Shown here in pieces: positions 55,357-63,842 of a DNA stretch of 64,000 nucleotides. Source of the DNA: Xylanimonas cellulosilytica DSM 15894 (GTDB lineage Bacteria; Actinomycetota; Actinomycetes; Actinomycetales; Cellulomonadaceae); assembly GCF_000024965.1 (NCBI RefSeq), contig NC_013530.1:2728001-2792000 (forward strand). The letters run 5' to 3'. The notes under the pieces are model-generated. The model saw nothing but the letters and a program-made list of their open reading frames with translations, was not told where the DNA came from and did not search any database. A program made the translations under genes and the position numbers. Within the stretch, counting starts at the first letter, position 1. Each line of letters begins with the position of its first letter.

Positions 55357-56973
55357 TCACCCGCGCGCGTCCACGGCCCGCACCCGGACCGCGGCGGCGC
55401 CCTCGACCCCGGCGGTGGGGGCCAGCGTGGAGACGAGGGCCTGCGGCGACTCGCCGTCCCCGGTGCTGAGCTCGAGGCCCCAGACGACGGGCGCGACGTC
55501 GCCGCCGTCGACCGTCACCAGCGCGGGCGTCCCGCCGTCGACCAGGTCGGCGACCACGAGCCGCTGCAGCCGTCCGGGCGTCAGCGTCAGCTCGCGCTCG
55601 GCGAGCTGCGTCCCGTCGGTGCCGACGACGCGGACGACGGCGGTCGTGTCGTCGCCGGCAGGGTCGGTGCCGTCGCGGGTCTCGGGGACGGCGCCGACGG
55701 ACAGCACGGCCCGGGTCCCGGCCGGGACGGCCACCTGCTGGGCGTCGCCCGGGGCTGGCAGCGCCTGCCCCGGCACCCAGGCGACGTCGACGAGCGAGCC
55801 CTGCACGACGGCATCGTCGGGGGTGGTGGCGCTGCGGAAGTAGCCGACGGCGGCGACGACCGGGACGTCCGCGTCGACCACGAGGCTGTACCCGCCGGCG
55901 GGCAGGCCACCGAGGGGCACGTCGGTGACGGCCCCGGGGACGAGCTCCACGTCCTCGGTGCCGCGCAGCCGCACGATGCCGTCCTGGCCGTAGACGCTGA
56001 CCCGCGCGGTGCCTGCGGCGTCGTCGGGGGCGAGCAGGCGCAGCACGGGCGCGTGCGGGTCGTCGAGCGGCTGGCCGTCGGAGACGATCCCGGCGACGGC
56101 CACGGACGTCGCCGGGGCGGATCCCGGCGCGAGCAGGTCGACGCCGCGGGGCAGCAGCCCGGCCAGCGACTGCACCTGGAGGCTCGCGCTCACACGGGCA
56201 CCGGTCGAGCGGACGTGCACGGCGACGCGGCGCTGGTCGGGCGCCACGGCCTCGAGGTGGGTCTCGACGCTCTCGCCCGGGCCGACGAGGAACGCGCCGC
56301 GGCTGCCGAGGGGGACCCGGCCGGACGGGCCGTACACGTCCAGGGTGACGGTGGCGGTGCGCGCGCTCGGGTTCTGCACGGTGAGCACGGCGGTGGAGCC
56401 GACCTCCGTACCGCCGCCGACGATCCACTGGGAGATCGCGGGCGCCGCGCAGGGGGCGGCGGCCAGGCCGCGCAGGTCGCCGGCCGTGGTCATCGACGTG
56501 GTGGCCCCGGCCTCGCGGAACGCGCCGTCCGCACCGGGCAGCGCCTCGACGACGCTGCCCCCGATCGCGTCCCTGACCGTCACGGCGGCCGCGGCACCGG
56601 CGTCTAGCGGCTCGGCGTCCCCGCCCAGCGGTGCCCACGTCGCGGAGCCGCCGGCCGCGCCAAGCACCCCCGCGAGCACGTTCGACCGGGTGTCCACGGG
56701 CGTCGCGCTGAACTGCGAGTCCCCGACGGACAGGCCCTCCGGGAGCCGTGCGGGCGCCGGGCAGACGAGCAGCGCCGGTGCCGGGTCGACGGCGACGGTG
56801 GCGGCACCCGCGTCCGCCGCGGGGGCGCCGAGCGCGCTGGCCCACGGCCCCGCGAGCAGCGTGGCCGCGGTGACCGCCCCGACGGCGATCAGCCCTGTCG
56901 ACGTCGCGCCGAGCACGCGCAGGGTGCGCCCTGCGCGTGGCTTGACGGGCGTGCGCTGCGAGCTGCGGGTCAT
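55357..56973 (-). CDS. DUF5719 family secreted/membrane-anchored protein
   Basis: 538 residues. An N-terminal membrane helix or signal (VLGATSTGLIAVGAVTAATLLAG) is followed by an extracellular beta-rich protein with SMTTAGDLRGLAAAPCAAP, QWIVGGGTEVGSTAVLTVQNP and SASLQVQSLAGLLPRGVDLL. That is the DUF5719 pattern, found next to a large GT2 membrane protein and WhiB in actinobacteria. The ATG at 56973 lies two bases after the GT stop, with GGAGGTGACC upstream, so they are coupled. It may be a partner of that glycosyltransferase in envelope glycan assembly; the role is not established. Confidence 0.85.
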   Translation of the reverse strand: MTRSSQRTPVKPRAGRTLRVLGATSTGLIAVGAVTAATLLAGPWASALGAPAADAGAATVAVDPAPALLVCPAPARLPEGLSVGDSQFSATPVDTRSNVLAGVLGAAGGSATWAPLGGDAEPLDAGAAAAVTVRDAIGGSVVEALPGADGAFREAGATTSMTTAGDLRGLAAAPCAAPAISQWIVGGGTEVGSTAVLTVQNPSARTATVTLDVYGPSGRVPLGSRGAFLVGPGESVETHLEAVAPDQRRVAVHVRSTGARVSASLQVQSLAGLLPRGVDLLAPGSAPATSVAVAGIVSDGQPLDDPHAPVLRLLAPDDAAGTARVSVYGQDGIVRLRGTEDVELVPGAVTDVPLGGLPAGGYSLVVDADVPVVAAVGYFRSATTPDDAVVQGSLVDVAWVPGQALPAPGDAQQVAVPAGTRAVLSVGAVPETRDGTDPAGDDTTAVVRVVGTDGTQLAERELTLTPGRLQRLVVADLVDGGTPALVTVDGGDVAPVVWGLELSTGDGESPQALVSTLAPTAGVEGAAAVRVRAVDARG

Positions 56974-56975
56974 GG

Positions 56976-59900
56976 TCACCTCCCCCGCCGGCGCCCGACG
57001 GGCAGGGCCAGCAACACGTACACGAGCAAGACGCCGCCACCGAGCCCGAACCACAGCGGCTGCCGGGCGCTCACGTGCTCGACCCGCAGGGTGCCCCCCG
57101 CGGGCGGCACCGCGAAGGCCTGCAGCCCGTCCGCCTCGACCACCGGGAGCCGTCGCCCGTCGAGCGTGGCCCGCCAGCCGCGGTCGGCGGCGGAGGCCAG
57201 CACGAGCGTGCGCTCCTGGTCTGGCGCGTCGGCGAGCGGCACGTTCGTCGTCACGCGGTGGCCGTCGGACGGCAGCACGGCGAGCGTGGCGGGACGGGTG
57301 CCGGCCTCCGCCGGCACGTCGACGAGCCGCGCCCACCCGGGCGGTGGCTCGGGGTCGCCGCCGACGCGCCACAGCAGCGTCCCGTCGCCCTCCGTGACGC
57401 GTTCGAGGCCCGGCACCATGTCGAGCGTGGTCACGAGGTCGGCATCGGCGTCGGCGCGCACCTGCACGGCACCGATGCCGAGGTCGGCGAGACCGGCCGC
57501 GAGGCCTGGGGCCTGCCCGACGGCGAGGGCCGCCACCAGGGTGTCCACCGGGTCGGGGGTCGCGTCGTCCTGGGCGCGGGCCACCACGGAGGAGTCGATG
57601 AGCGCGGTCCCGTCGGCGCGCAGCAGCGAGTAGCCGAGCACGCCGTCGGCCGCCGCACCGCCACCGTCCGCCGTACCGCCGCCGTCCGACGCACCGTCGT
57701 CGTGCCCGAGCTGGAGCACGCGGGCCGCGCGCGGGGCGGCCTGCATCTGCCGGCCGACGGCCGGCACCACGGCCTCACCGGTGGCCCGCAGGTCTCCGAG
57801 CCGCAGGCCGTCCGCCTGGTCGAGGGTCCACGAGAGCGCGCCGGCACCGGGCAGCAGCACCAGCACCGTGACGGCCAGCAGCCCGACACCGCGCCGCAAC
57901 GCGACCCAGCCGGTGCGGTCCGCGTCGGTGAGGGCCTCCCGTGCGACGGGGGCGCCGAGCAGCGCGGCACCACCCAGCCCGAGCAGCACCACGCTCGCGC
58001 CGGGCCCGGCCCAGGCGCCCTGCCCGACGGCGAGCATCCCCGCGACCAGCCCGGCCGCGGCGACCACCCAGGCCGTGCGGACCCCGCCGATGACGCGCGG
58101 GCGGGCCAGGGCCGCCAGCGCGAGCACCACCACCAGCCCGCCGAACACCCAGGGTGCGGCGTCGGCAAGGGCTACCAGCAGCGGGTGGGCACCCTCACCC
58201 ACCCCGAACCAGGCCTGCGGCACCTGGGCGTGGCCGAGCAGGAGCTGCCAGCCGGCCGGCGCCTCCCCCGTGCGTGCGACGGCGCCCGGCTCCGCGAGCA
58301 GCAGCCGCCAGCCGCCGTCCGTCCAGGTGCGGGCCACGTACATCCAGAACGGGGCCGCGACGACGGCGGACGGCACGAGCGCGAGCAGCAGGTTCTTGCG
58401 ATCACGCGGAGCGGCGACCATGCCGACGGCGACGACGGCCACCGCGACCAGGAGCAGCACCGGCGCGGCGGAGACGGCCACCGCGAGCAGGAGCCCGGCG
58501 GCAGCGGCCGCACCGAGCGACCCGCGACGCAACCGGTCCGAGCGCCAGACCTGACGCACCCGCACCTCGGGATCGGGGTTGGCGGACTCGGGCACCTCGA
58601 CCTCGTCACGGGCCTGCGCCCCGACCGCGCGGACGAGCGCCAGCGCCGCCCACGGCAGCGCGAGATGCGCGAGCAGCGCACCGTACCGGCCGGTCTGGAG
58701 CGTCACGAGGAAGGCCGGCGACCCCGCCCAGGCGAGCGCACCCACGGTCCGCGCCCACGTCGAACGGGTCACGCAGCCGGTGGCGAACCAGGCGCCGAGC
58801 GCAGCGAGCGGCAGCGCGGCCACCATCAGCACGTTCATCGCCGTCTGGAGGGAACCGCCGGCCAGCCAGGTCAGCACGGTCAGCGGGACGAGCACCGGGT
58901 CGGCGGGCGCCCGGACACCCAGGCCCGCCGAGACCCACGCCGACGTCGCCGCGCTCCAGACATCGCCCACCGTGCCGGGCGCAGGCAGCAGCGCGCCACC
59001 CACCACGCGACCGCCCTGCGCCAGCACGCCCTGCCAGCCCCCGAAGACCGCCAGCGCGAGGCCGCCCGTGGCCAGCACGGTGACCGTCAGCCCGGCACGA
59101 CGGCGCAGGGCGAGCTTGCGCAGCTCGACGCGTTCCAGCTCGGTCGGCGCGAACCGGGTGCGGTTCGCCTCGGCGCGCGCGAGCCGCACGTCGCGGCGCT
59201 CGCGATACACCTGCCGCCAGCTCGCGAGCAGCGGGTGCAGCACGCGGCGCGGGAGCATCGCGGTGCGCGTCGCGTTGCGTCGGGCGCGCAGCAGCGGGCC
59301 GACGCGCAGCGCGTTCCACAGCGCCGCGAGGATCTCGTCGCGGGCCTCCCCCGGGTGCTTGAGCGCCAGCCGGTACATGGCCGCGACGGGCGCCCACAGC
59401 ACCATGCCCAGGATCGCCGGTATCAGCAGCGGTGCCGGGACGTGCACGAGCCGGTGGTGGAGCTGGGACCGCCGGCGGAGCCCGTAGGACGTGGCCTCGT
59501 CGGGCGCGCGCCCGGCGCGCAGCCCGAGCAGCGAGGCCTGCGCGTGGTGGACGACGGCCTCGGGGACGACGACGACGCGGTGCCCGGCGCGGCGGGCGCG
59601 GCGGCACAGGTCGAGTCCGTCGCCGAACGCGCCGTACTCGGGATCGGTGCCGCCGAGCTCCTGCCAGACGTCGGTGCGCACCACCGCCCCCGCGAGCCCG
59701 ACGGCGAGCACGTCCTCCTTGGCGTCGTGCTGGCCCTGGTCGATCTCGGTGTCGTCGATGCCCGTCATCCGCCGGCCGACGGGCGAGACGGTGTGCCCGA
59801 CCTCGACGAGCACCTGCCCGCCCTCGCCCGGCGTGAGCGGCGTCCCGTCGTCGGCCACGGGCCAGCGCCGCTGCTTGCACCCGGCGATCGCGACGGCCTT

Positions 59901-60380
59901 GGTGTGCTCGACGGCGCGCAGCAGCGCGGACAGCGCCCCGGGGTCGGGGGCCGCGTCGTCGTGCAGGAGCCACATCCAGCCGTGCGGGCCGCACGCCCCG
60001 GCCTCGATCGCGAGGTCGACCGCCTCGCCAAAGCTGCGCGCACCGGCGGCGGGCACGAAGCGCGCGCCGGCGCCGTCCGGGGTCGGGGCGCCGTCGGGCC
60101 CGTCGAGACGCAGGCCGAGCGACGCGCTGGCGGTCCGCGTCGCGTCGACGTCCACGATCACGACGTCGTCGACGGGACGGTCCTGCGCGCCGAGGGCGGC
60201 CAGGGTGGTCGCGAGGAAGGGACTGTGCCCGCGCGTGACCACGACGGCGGTCACCGTCACGACCTGCGGGATCGCCCCCGTGAGGGCGTGCACGACGTCG
60301 AGGGCGGCACCGTCAGGGCCGGGCTTCTCGCCCGGCAGGCCGCCGCGAAGCTGAGTGATGTCGGGAGCGCTCATGGCCAT
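56976..60380 (-). CDS. Large membrane glycosyltransferase (GT2 domain plus polytopic C terminus)
   Basis: About 1130 residues. A GT2 domain fills the first ~280 (VTVTAVVVTRGHSPFLATTL, HGWMWLLHDDAAPDPGAL with a DD pair, YGAFGDGLDLCRRARRAGHR). About a dozen hydrophobic segments follow, then an extracellular C-terminal region with RTLVLASAADRGWRATLDGR and a final helix LWFGLGGGVLLVYVLLALPV. The layout fits glycosyltransferases that work on lipid-linked sugars at the membrane. It starts shortly after whiB on the same strand. The start is uncertain: ATG 60380 is used here, with GTG 60440 and ATG 60374 possible. A GGGTADGGG insert is coded by a short repeat at about 57655-57695. Confidence 0.88.
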   Translation of the reverse strand: MAMSAPDITQLRGGLPGEKPGPDGAALDVVHALTGAIPQVVTVTAVVVTRGHSPFLATTLAALGAQDRPVDDVVIVDVDATRTASASLGLRLDGPDGAPTPDGAGARFVPAAGARSFGEAVDLAIEAGACGPHGWMWLLHDDAAPDPGALSALLRAVEHTKAVAIAGCKQRRWPVADDGTPLTPGEGGQVLVEVGHTVSPVGRRMTGIDDTEIDQGQHDAKEDVLAVGLAGAVVRTDVWQELGGTDPEYGAFGDGLDLCRRARRAGHRVVVVPEAVVHHAQASLLGLRAGRAPDEATSYGLRRRSQLHHRLVHVPAPLLIPAILGMVLWAPVAAMYRLALKHPGEARDEILAALWNALRVGPLLRARRNATRTAMLPRRVLHPLLASWRQVYRERRDVRLARAEANRTRFAPTELERVELRKLALRRRAGLTVTVLATGGLALAVFGGWQGVLAQGGRVVGGALLPAPGTVGDVWSAATSAWVSAGLGVRAPADPVLVPLTVLTWLAGGSLQTAMNVLMVAALPLAALGAWFATGCVTRSTWARTVGALAWAGSPAFLVTLQTGRYGALLAHLALPWAALALVRAVGAQARDEVEVPESANPDPEVRVRQVWRSDRLRRGSLGAAAAAGLLLAVAVSAAPVLLLVAVAVVAVGMVAAPRDRKNLLLALVPSAVVAAPFWMYVARTWTDGGWRLLLAEPGAVARTGEAPAGWQLLLGHAQVPQAWFGVGEGAHPLLVALADAAPWVFGGLVVVLALAALARPRVIGGVRTAWVVAAAGLVAGMLAVGQGAWAGPGASVVLLGLGGAALLGAPVAREALTDADRTGWVALRRGVGLLAVTVLVLLPGAGALSWTLDQADGLRLGDLRATGEAVVPAVGRQMQAAPRAARVLQLGHDDGASDGGGTADGGGAAADGVLGYSLLRADGTALIDSSVVARAQDDATPDPVDTLVAALAVGQAPGLAAGLADLGIGAVQVRADADADLVTTLDMVPGLERVTEGDGTLLWRVGGDPEPPPGWARLVDVPAEAGTRPATLAVLPSDGHRVTTNVPLADAPDQERTLVLASAADRGWRATLDGRRLPVVEADGLQAFAVPPAGGTLRVEHVSARQPLWFGLGGGVLLVYVLLALPVGRRRGR

Positions 60381-60458
60381 TCGATCATCGGCCGGACCCC
60401 CCGCAGATCGTGGGAGGAAGCCCTCCGGCGAGTCGCTCACACTCGCCCTGACGTGAGG

Positions 60459-60785
60459 TCAGACGGCGCGACGCTTGAGCTTGCGGCGCTCGCGCTCCGA
60501 CAGACCGCCCCAGATGCCGAAGCGTTCGTCGTTGGCGAGGGCGTACTCCAGGCACTCGGCCCGCACCTCGCAGCCCGAGCAGACCTTCTTGGCCTCGCGG
60601 GTCGAGCCGCCCTTCTCGGGGAAGAACGCCTCCGGGTCGGTCTGCGCGCACAGGGCGCGGTCCTGCCATCCGAGCAGCGTCTCGTCCTCGAGAGGCGTGC
60701 CGAAGAGCGGGAGTACCGGTGCGACACGCTCCGGCGCACGCAGGGCATCGGACGGGAAGTCGTCCTCGTCGAGCAGGTTCCACAT
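60459..60785 (-). CDS. whiB: WhiB-family iron-sulfur regulator (WhiB/WhiB2/WhmD type)
   Basis: 108 residues. Four cysteines for a [4Fe-4S] cluster at 46, 69, 72 and 78, in the arrangement C..., CSGC, C. The turn GIWGG is at 90-94, followed by the basic DNA-binding tail ERERRKLKRRAV. WhiB proteins bind the principal sigma factor and control septation and wall genes. The position beside the Rv3259-like gene and GT/DUF5719 genes matches whiB2 (Rv3260c) of mycobacteria and whiB of Streptomyces. ATG with GGAGGG upstream. Promoter elements TTGACG and TGTAAT are listed separately. Confidence 0.95.
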   Translation of the reverse strand: MWNLLDEDDFPSDALRAPERVAPVLPLFGTPLEDETLLGWQDRALCAQTDPEAFFPEKGGSTREAKKVCSGCEVRAECLEYALANDERFGIWGGLSERERRKLKRRAV

Positions 60786-60827
60786 GGCGGGCCCTCCAGG
60801 TGCATTTACAGAAACCGCATACGTGGA

Positions 60828-60856
60828 ATTACACGCGTGTCTTTCGGACGCGTCAA
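60828..60856 (-). promoter_or_regulatory. Promoter of whiB
   Basis: On the minus strand TTGACG (60851-60856) and TGTAAT (60828-60833) are separated by exactly 17 bases, about 43 bases upstream of the whiB ATG. This is a good match to the housekeeping sigma factor consensus. Confidence 0.7.
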
Positions 60857-60928
60857 GCCGGAATGTGCTAGCGCGGCGCAGAATCGCGCTCGCCCCGGAG
60901 CATTCCCCCGGCCTTATACCCTGGGCCG

Positions 60929-61708
60929 GTGAGCAACGCACCCGCAACGCCGACGACGGTCGCCCAGCTGATGAACATCCTGGTCACGGACCCGGGACGC
61001 CCGCGGATCACGTGGTACGGCGACGCTGGCGAACGCGTCGAGCTCTCCGGAGCCGTGCTCGTGAACTGGATCAGCAAGACGACGAATCTGCTGGTCGAGG
61101 AGTTCGACGCGGCGCCGGGGTGTCGCACAGTGATCGATCTGCCCCCGCACTGGCGCACGGCCGTGTGGGCGCTCGGCGCGCTGAGCACCGGCGCGACCGT
61201 CCTGCTCCCGGCCGACGACGGGTCCGCACCCGACGGGCGGCCCGCCGACGTCGTCGTCACCACGCGACCGGCCGCGTTCACCGGCGACGTCGTGGCCGTG
61301 GCCCTGCCCGCGCTCGCGCGCCGGTTCGACGGCGACCTGCCGCCCGGGGCGATCGATGCCGCGGGCGCGGTGATGACCTACGCCGACCAGATCCTGTGGA
61401 CGCCGGACACCGACCCGTCCGAGCCCGCCCTGGTCGCGCCCGCGGCGACCGCGCCGGTGCAGGGCGTGCTGCACGGCGACCTGCTCGCGTGGGCCGTGCG
61501 TGCGGCGCCCGCACCCGGAGCACGGGCACTGCTCGACGGCGGCCTGCCGGTGCTGGACGCCCTGGCGGCGATGATCGGCACCTGGGCGACGGGCGGCTCG
61601 GTGGTGCTGGCCTCCCCCGCAACCGTCGCCGCCCTGCTGGCGGACCCCGCGCGCCGCGAGCGCCTGCGCGCCCAGGAGGGCGTCACCCACGACCTGCTCG
61701 GGGAGTGA
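60929..61708 (+). CDS. TIGR03089 family protein
   Basis: 259 residues, an AMP-binding-like fold without the full enzyme. Patterns are PGRPRITWYGDAGERVELSG, LVNWISKTTNLLVEEFDAAPG, VIDLPPHWRTAVWALGALSTGA and the C-terminal ALAAMIGTWATGGSVVLAS. It looks like the N-terminal part of acyl-CoA synthetases, and lacks the P-loop and the C-terminal lid. Found in actinobacteria near LCP or envelope genes; no known function. TATACC lies eight bases before the GTG, so the transcript probably starts at or near the GTG (leaderless). Confidence 0.88.
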   Translation: MSNAPATPTTVAQLMNILVTDPGRPRITWYGDAGERVELSGAVLVNWISKTTNLLVEEFDAAPGCRTVIDLPPHWRTAVWALGALSTGATVLLPADDGSAPDGRPADVVVTTRPAAFTGDVVAVALPALARRFDGDLPPGAIDAAGAVMTYADQILWTPDTDPSEPALVAPAATAPVQGVLHGDLLAWAVRAAPAPGARALLDGGLPVLDALAAMIGTWATGGSVVLASPATVAALLADPARRERLRAQEGVTHDLLGE

Positions 61709-61718
61709 GCCGGGCCCG

Positions 61719-62465
61719 TCAGGCGGCCGGTGCCCTCCCCCAGGCGATCAGGCCGGGGCCGGTGCGCGGGAAGGCGCGTTGCAGCAGGCGGAACGGCCAG
61801 GTGCCGGCGGCGATGACCGCGCCCTGGACGGCGGTCGACGGTTGGAAGAGGCGTCCGCTGCGTGCGGTGCGGTCGGCGACGGCGTCCTCACGGACGTGCG
61901 GGTCGCGGGCGGCGATGCGGTTGCGCACCGCCTCGAGCGCGTACCCGAGCGGTGCCCCGTACAGCCGGGTGCCGACGTCGTCGAGCCCGGCCCCGGCGAG
62001 CAGCCCGGCCAGCGCGTCGGGCTCGTAGCGGCGGAAGTGGCCCACCGCTTCGTCCATGGCCCCGTACCTGGACGGCCACGCGAGCGTCGACAGCAGCAGG
62101 GTGCCGCCGGGCCGCAGCCGGGCAGCCCACTCGGCGAGCGCGGCGGCGTCGTCGTCGATGTGCTCGATGACCTCGAACGCGCAGACGAGGTCGAACCCGT
62201 CGTCGTCGATGGTGGCGAGCGGGCCGTGCACCAGGCGGGCGTCGACGCCCGCGGCCGTGGCCCGCTGCCGGGCGACGGCGACGCTCGCGCCGTCGAGCTC
62301 GACGCCGGTGTACCGGTGCCGCCCGGCGAGCCGGACGCCGACGGCCCCCTGCCCGCAGCCGATCTCGAGCACGCGGGCGCCCGGCTGGGGCAGCGTCGCG
62401 GCGACCAGCCGCGCGACCACGTCCCAGCGCAGCCGGGCGTAGGGGGTCAGCGGCGGCAGCGGCAT
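61719..62465 (-). CDS. Class I SAM-dependent methyltransferase
   Basis: 248 residues. Motif I is VLEIGCGQGAVGVRL, followed by YTGVELDGASVAVARQR, the DLVCAFEVIEHIDDD motif and LRPGGTLLLSTLAWPSRYG. The C-terminal ~80 residues include EALEAVRNRIAARDPHV-like helices that may bind the substrate. The fold is clear but the substrate is not; context with glycosyltransferases suggests a sugar or lipid. ATG at 62465 with GGAGCC upstream. 44 bases after the next gene on the same strand. Confidence 0.86.
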   Translation of the reverse strand: MPLPPLTPYARLRWDVVARLVAATLPQPGARVLEIGCGQGAVGVRLAGRHRYTGVELDGASVAVARQRATAAGVDARLVHGPLATIDDDGFDLVCAFEVIEHIDDDAAALAEWAARLRPGGTLLLSTLAWPSRYGAMDEAVGHFRRYEPDALAGLLAGAGLDDVGTRLYGAPLGYALEAVRNRIAARDPHVREDAVADRTARSGRLFQPSTAVQGAVIAAGTWPFRLLQRAFPRTGPGLIAWGRAPAA

Positions 62466-62509
62466 CGAAGGCTCCGGTCGTCGTCGGACGGGTCGTTGCG
62501 CCGGGCAGC

Positions 62510-63442
62510 CTAGCGGGACCGTGCGGGCCGGACCAGCGCCCCGGCCGCGGCGAACAGCAGGTCGACGACGGTGAGCAGCACGCGTGCCAGCAGCACCACG
62601 AGCAGCACCGCCGCGTGCGGAAGCGACCCCGCGAGCAGCGTGAGCAGCACGGCCTCGCGCACCCCCGCACCGGCGGGCACGAGCACGACGACGAAGCCGG
62701 CCACCCACGCGACGGCGTACCCGCCGACCATGAGCGCGAGCGTGCGCGGCGTCGCGTCCAGGCCCAGGCCCGTCGCCAGCAGCCACACGTGCACCCCGGC
62801 GAGCACCCAGCCGAGCACCGACCACGCGACGGCCGCCCCGAGCCCGGACCAGGTGAGCGGACGTTCGAGGGAGGGTCTGCGCAGCAGCCGGTACCCGAGA
62901 CCCACCAGGCGGCCGAGCACCGGCGGCACCAGGAGCACCAGCAGCAGCGGCGCCGCCCAGGCGAGCCACGACCAGGAGCCGAGCCCGTCCGCGCCCGCGA
63001 CCGGCAGGCACACGGCCGCCACCACCACTCCCGAGACCACGCCCAGCAGCACGGCCAGCGCCATCGCGGCGAGGGAACGGGCGCGGGGGACCTTGTGGTC
63101 CGCGCCGATCTCGGCGGCCGCGACCACGTTCCACACCCCGCCGGGCACGTACTTGCCGAGCTGGCTGATGCCGAACACCGCCACCGCGGGCCGCAGGGGC
63201 AGCGGGGAGCCCAGGTCGGCGAGCACCGCCCGCCACGACAGGAACGTCGCCCCCACATAGGCGATGCCGACGACGGCGGCCCCCGCCAGGTGCCCGCCCG
63301 GCATCTGCTGCGCGGCCTCGACGAGCTCGCCCCACGACCCGGCGACGGCGACGACGGCGAGCACGACCGCGCCGACGAGGAACGCCCACCGCACGGCGGG
63401 GGTCCGCAGCACGGCGAGGGCGCGGCTCACGAAGGCGCTCAC
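62510..63442 (-). CDS. Lysylphosphatidylglycerol synthase TM-region/flippase-like membrane protein
   Basis: 310 residues with about eight hydrophobic segments. GGHLAGAAVVGIAYVGATFLSWRAVL and VFGISQLGKYVPGGVWNVVAAAEIG match the AglD/MprF flippase-like (UPF0104) family. The region near AGGVREAVLL is VLVPAGAGVREAVLLTLLAG, which is typical. No synthase domain. In other bacteria such proteins move lipid-linked molecules. The GTG at 63442 is favoured. A start at 63484 would begin MVSTGSTTWVW, which is translation of the repeat element just upstream. Confidence 0.85.
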   Translation of the reverse strand: MSAFVSRALAVLRTPAVRWAFLVGAVVLAVVAVAGSWGELVEAAQQMPGGHLAGAAVVGIAYVGATFLSWRAVLADLGSPLPLRPAVAVFGISQLGKYVPGGVWNVVAAAEIGADHKVPRARSLAAMALAVLLGVVSGVVVAAVCLPVAGADGLGSWSWLAWAAPLLLVLLVPPVLGRLVGLGYRLLRRPSLERPLTWSGLGAAVAWSVLGWVLAGVHVWLLATGLGLDATPRTLALMVGGYAVAWVAGFVVVLVPAGAGVREAVLLTLLAGSLPHAAVLLVVLLARVLLTVVDLLFAAAGALVRPARSR

Positions 63443-63460
63443 GCGACGCCGCCAGACCCA

Positions 63461-63526
63461 GGTGGTTGAGCCTGTCGAAACCACCCAGCCCGCCGCCGTC
63501 GAGTGGTTTCGACAGGCTCAACCACC
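63461..63526. repeat. Inverted pair of the hairpin repeat family
   Basis: A forward copy (63461-63485, core TTGAGCCTGTCGAAACCACC) and an inverted copy (63504-63526) face each other between the flippase-like gene and the last glycosyltransferase. Confidence 0.88.
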
Positions 63527-63842
63527 GGGGGGCCGGGTTCGCTCACCGGGTCCAGGACCGCGAGGAGCGGTTCGACGACGGCGGCCGGTCGGACGGCGTC
63601 GCGGCCGGCCGCCGTCGAGTGGTTTCGACAGGCTCAACCACCGGGGGGCCGGGTTCGCTCACCGGGTCCAGGACCGCGAGGAGCGGTTCGACGACGGCGG
63701 CCGGTCGGACGGCGTCGCGGCCGGCCGCCGTCGAGTGGTTTCGACAGGCTCAACCACCGGGGGGCCGGGTTCGCTCACCGGGTCCAGGACCGCGAGGAGC
63801 GGTTCGACGACGGCGGCCGGTCGGACGGCGTCGCGGCCGGCG
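63495..63842. repeat. Three tandem copies of a 116-bp unit
   Basis: Copies at about 63495-63610, 63611-63726 and 63727-63842. They look nearly identical by eye. Each contains GAGTGGTTTCGACAGGCTCA (at 63501, 63617 and 63733), the following CCGGGGGGCCGGGTTCGCTC and the coding sequence for AVVEPLLAVLDPVSEPGPP on the minus strand. The unit therefore joins the 3' end of the glycosyltransferase gene to one inverted hairpin-repeat copy. Confidence 0.92.

Noticed and set aside
57075-60932. A plus-strand open frame of about 1285 codons opposite the large glycosyltransferase
   Set aside because: Shadow of the minus-strand gene; it is rich in Arg/Gly/His and crosses whiB and its promoter.
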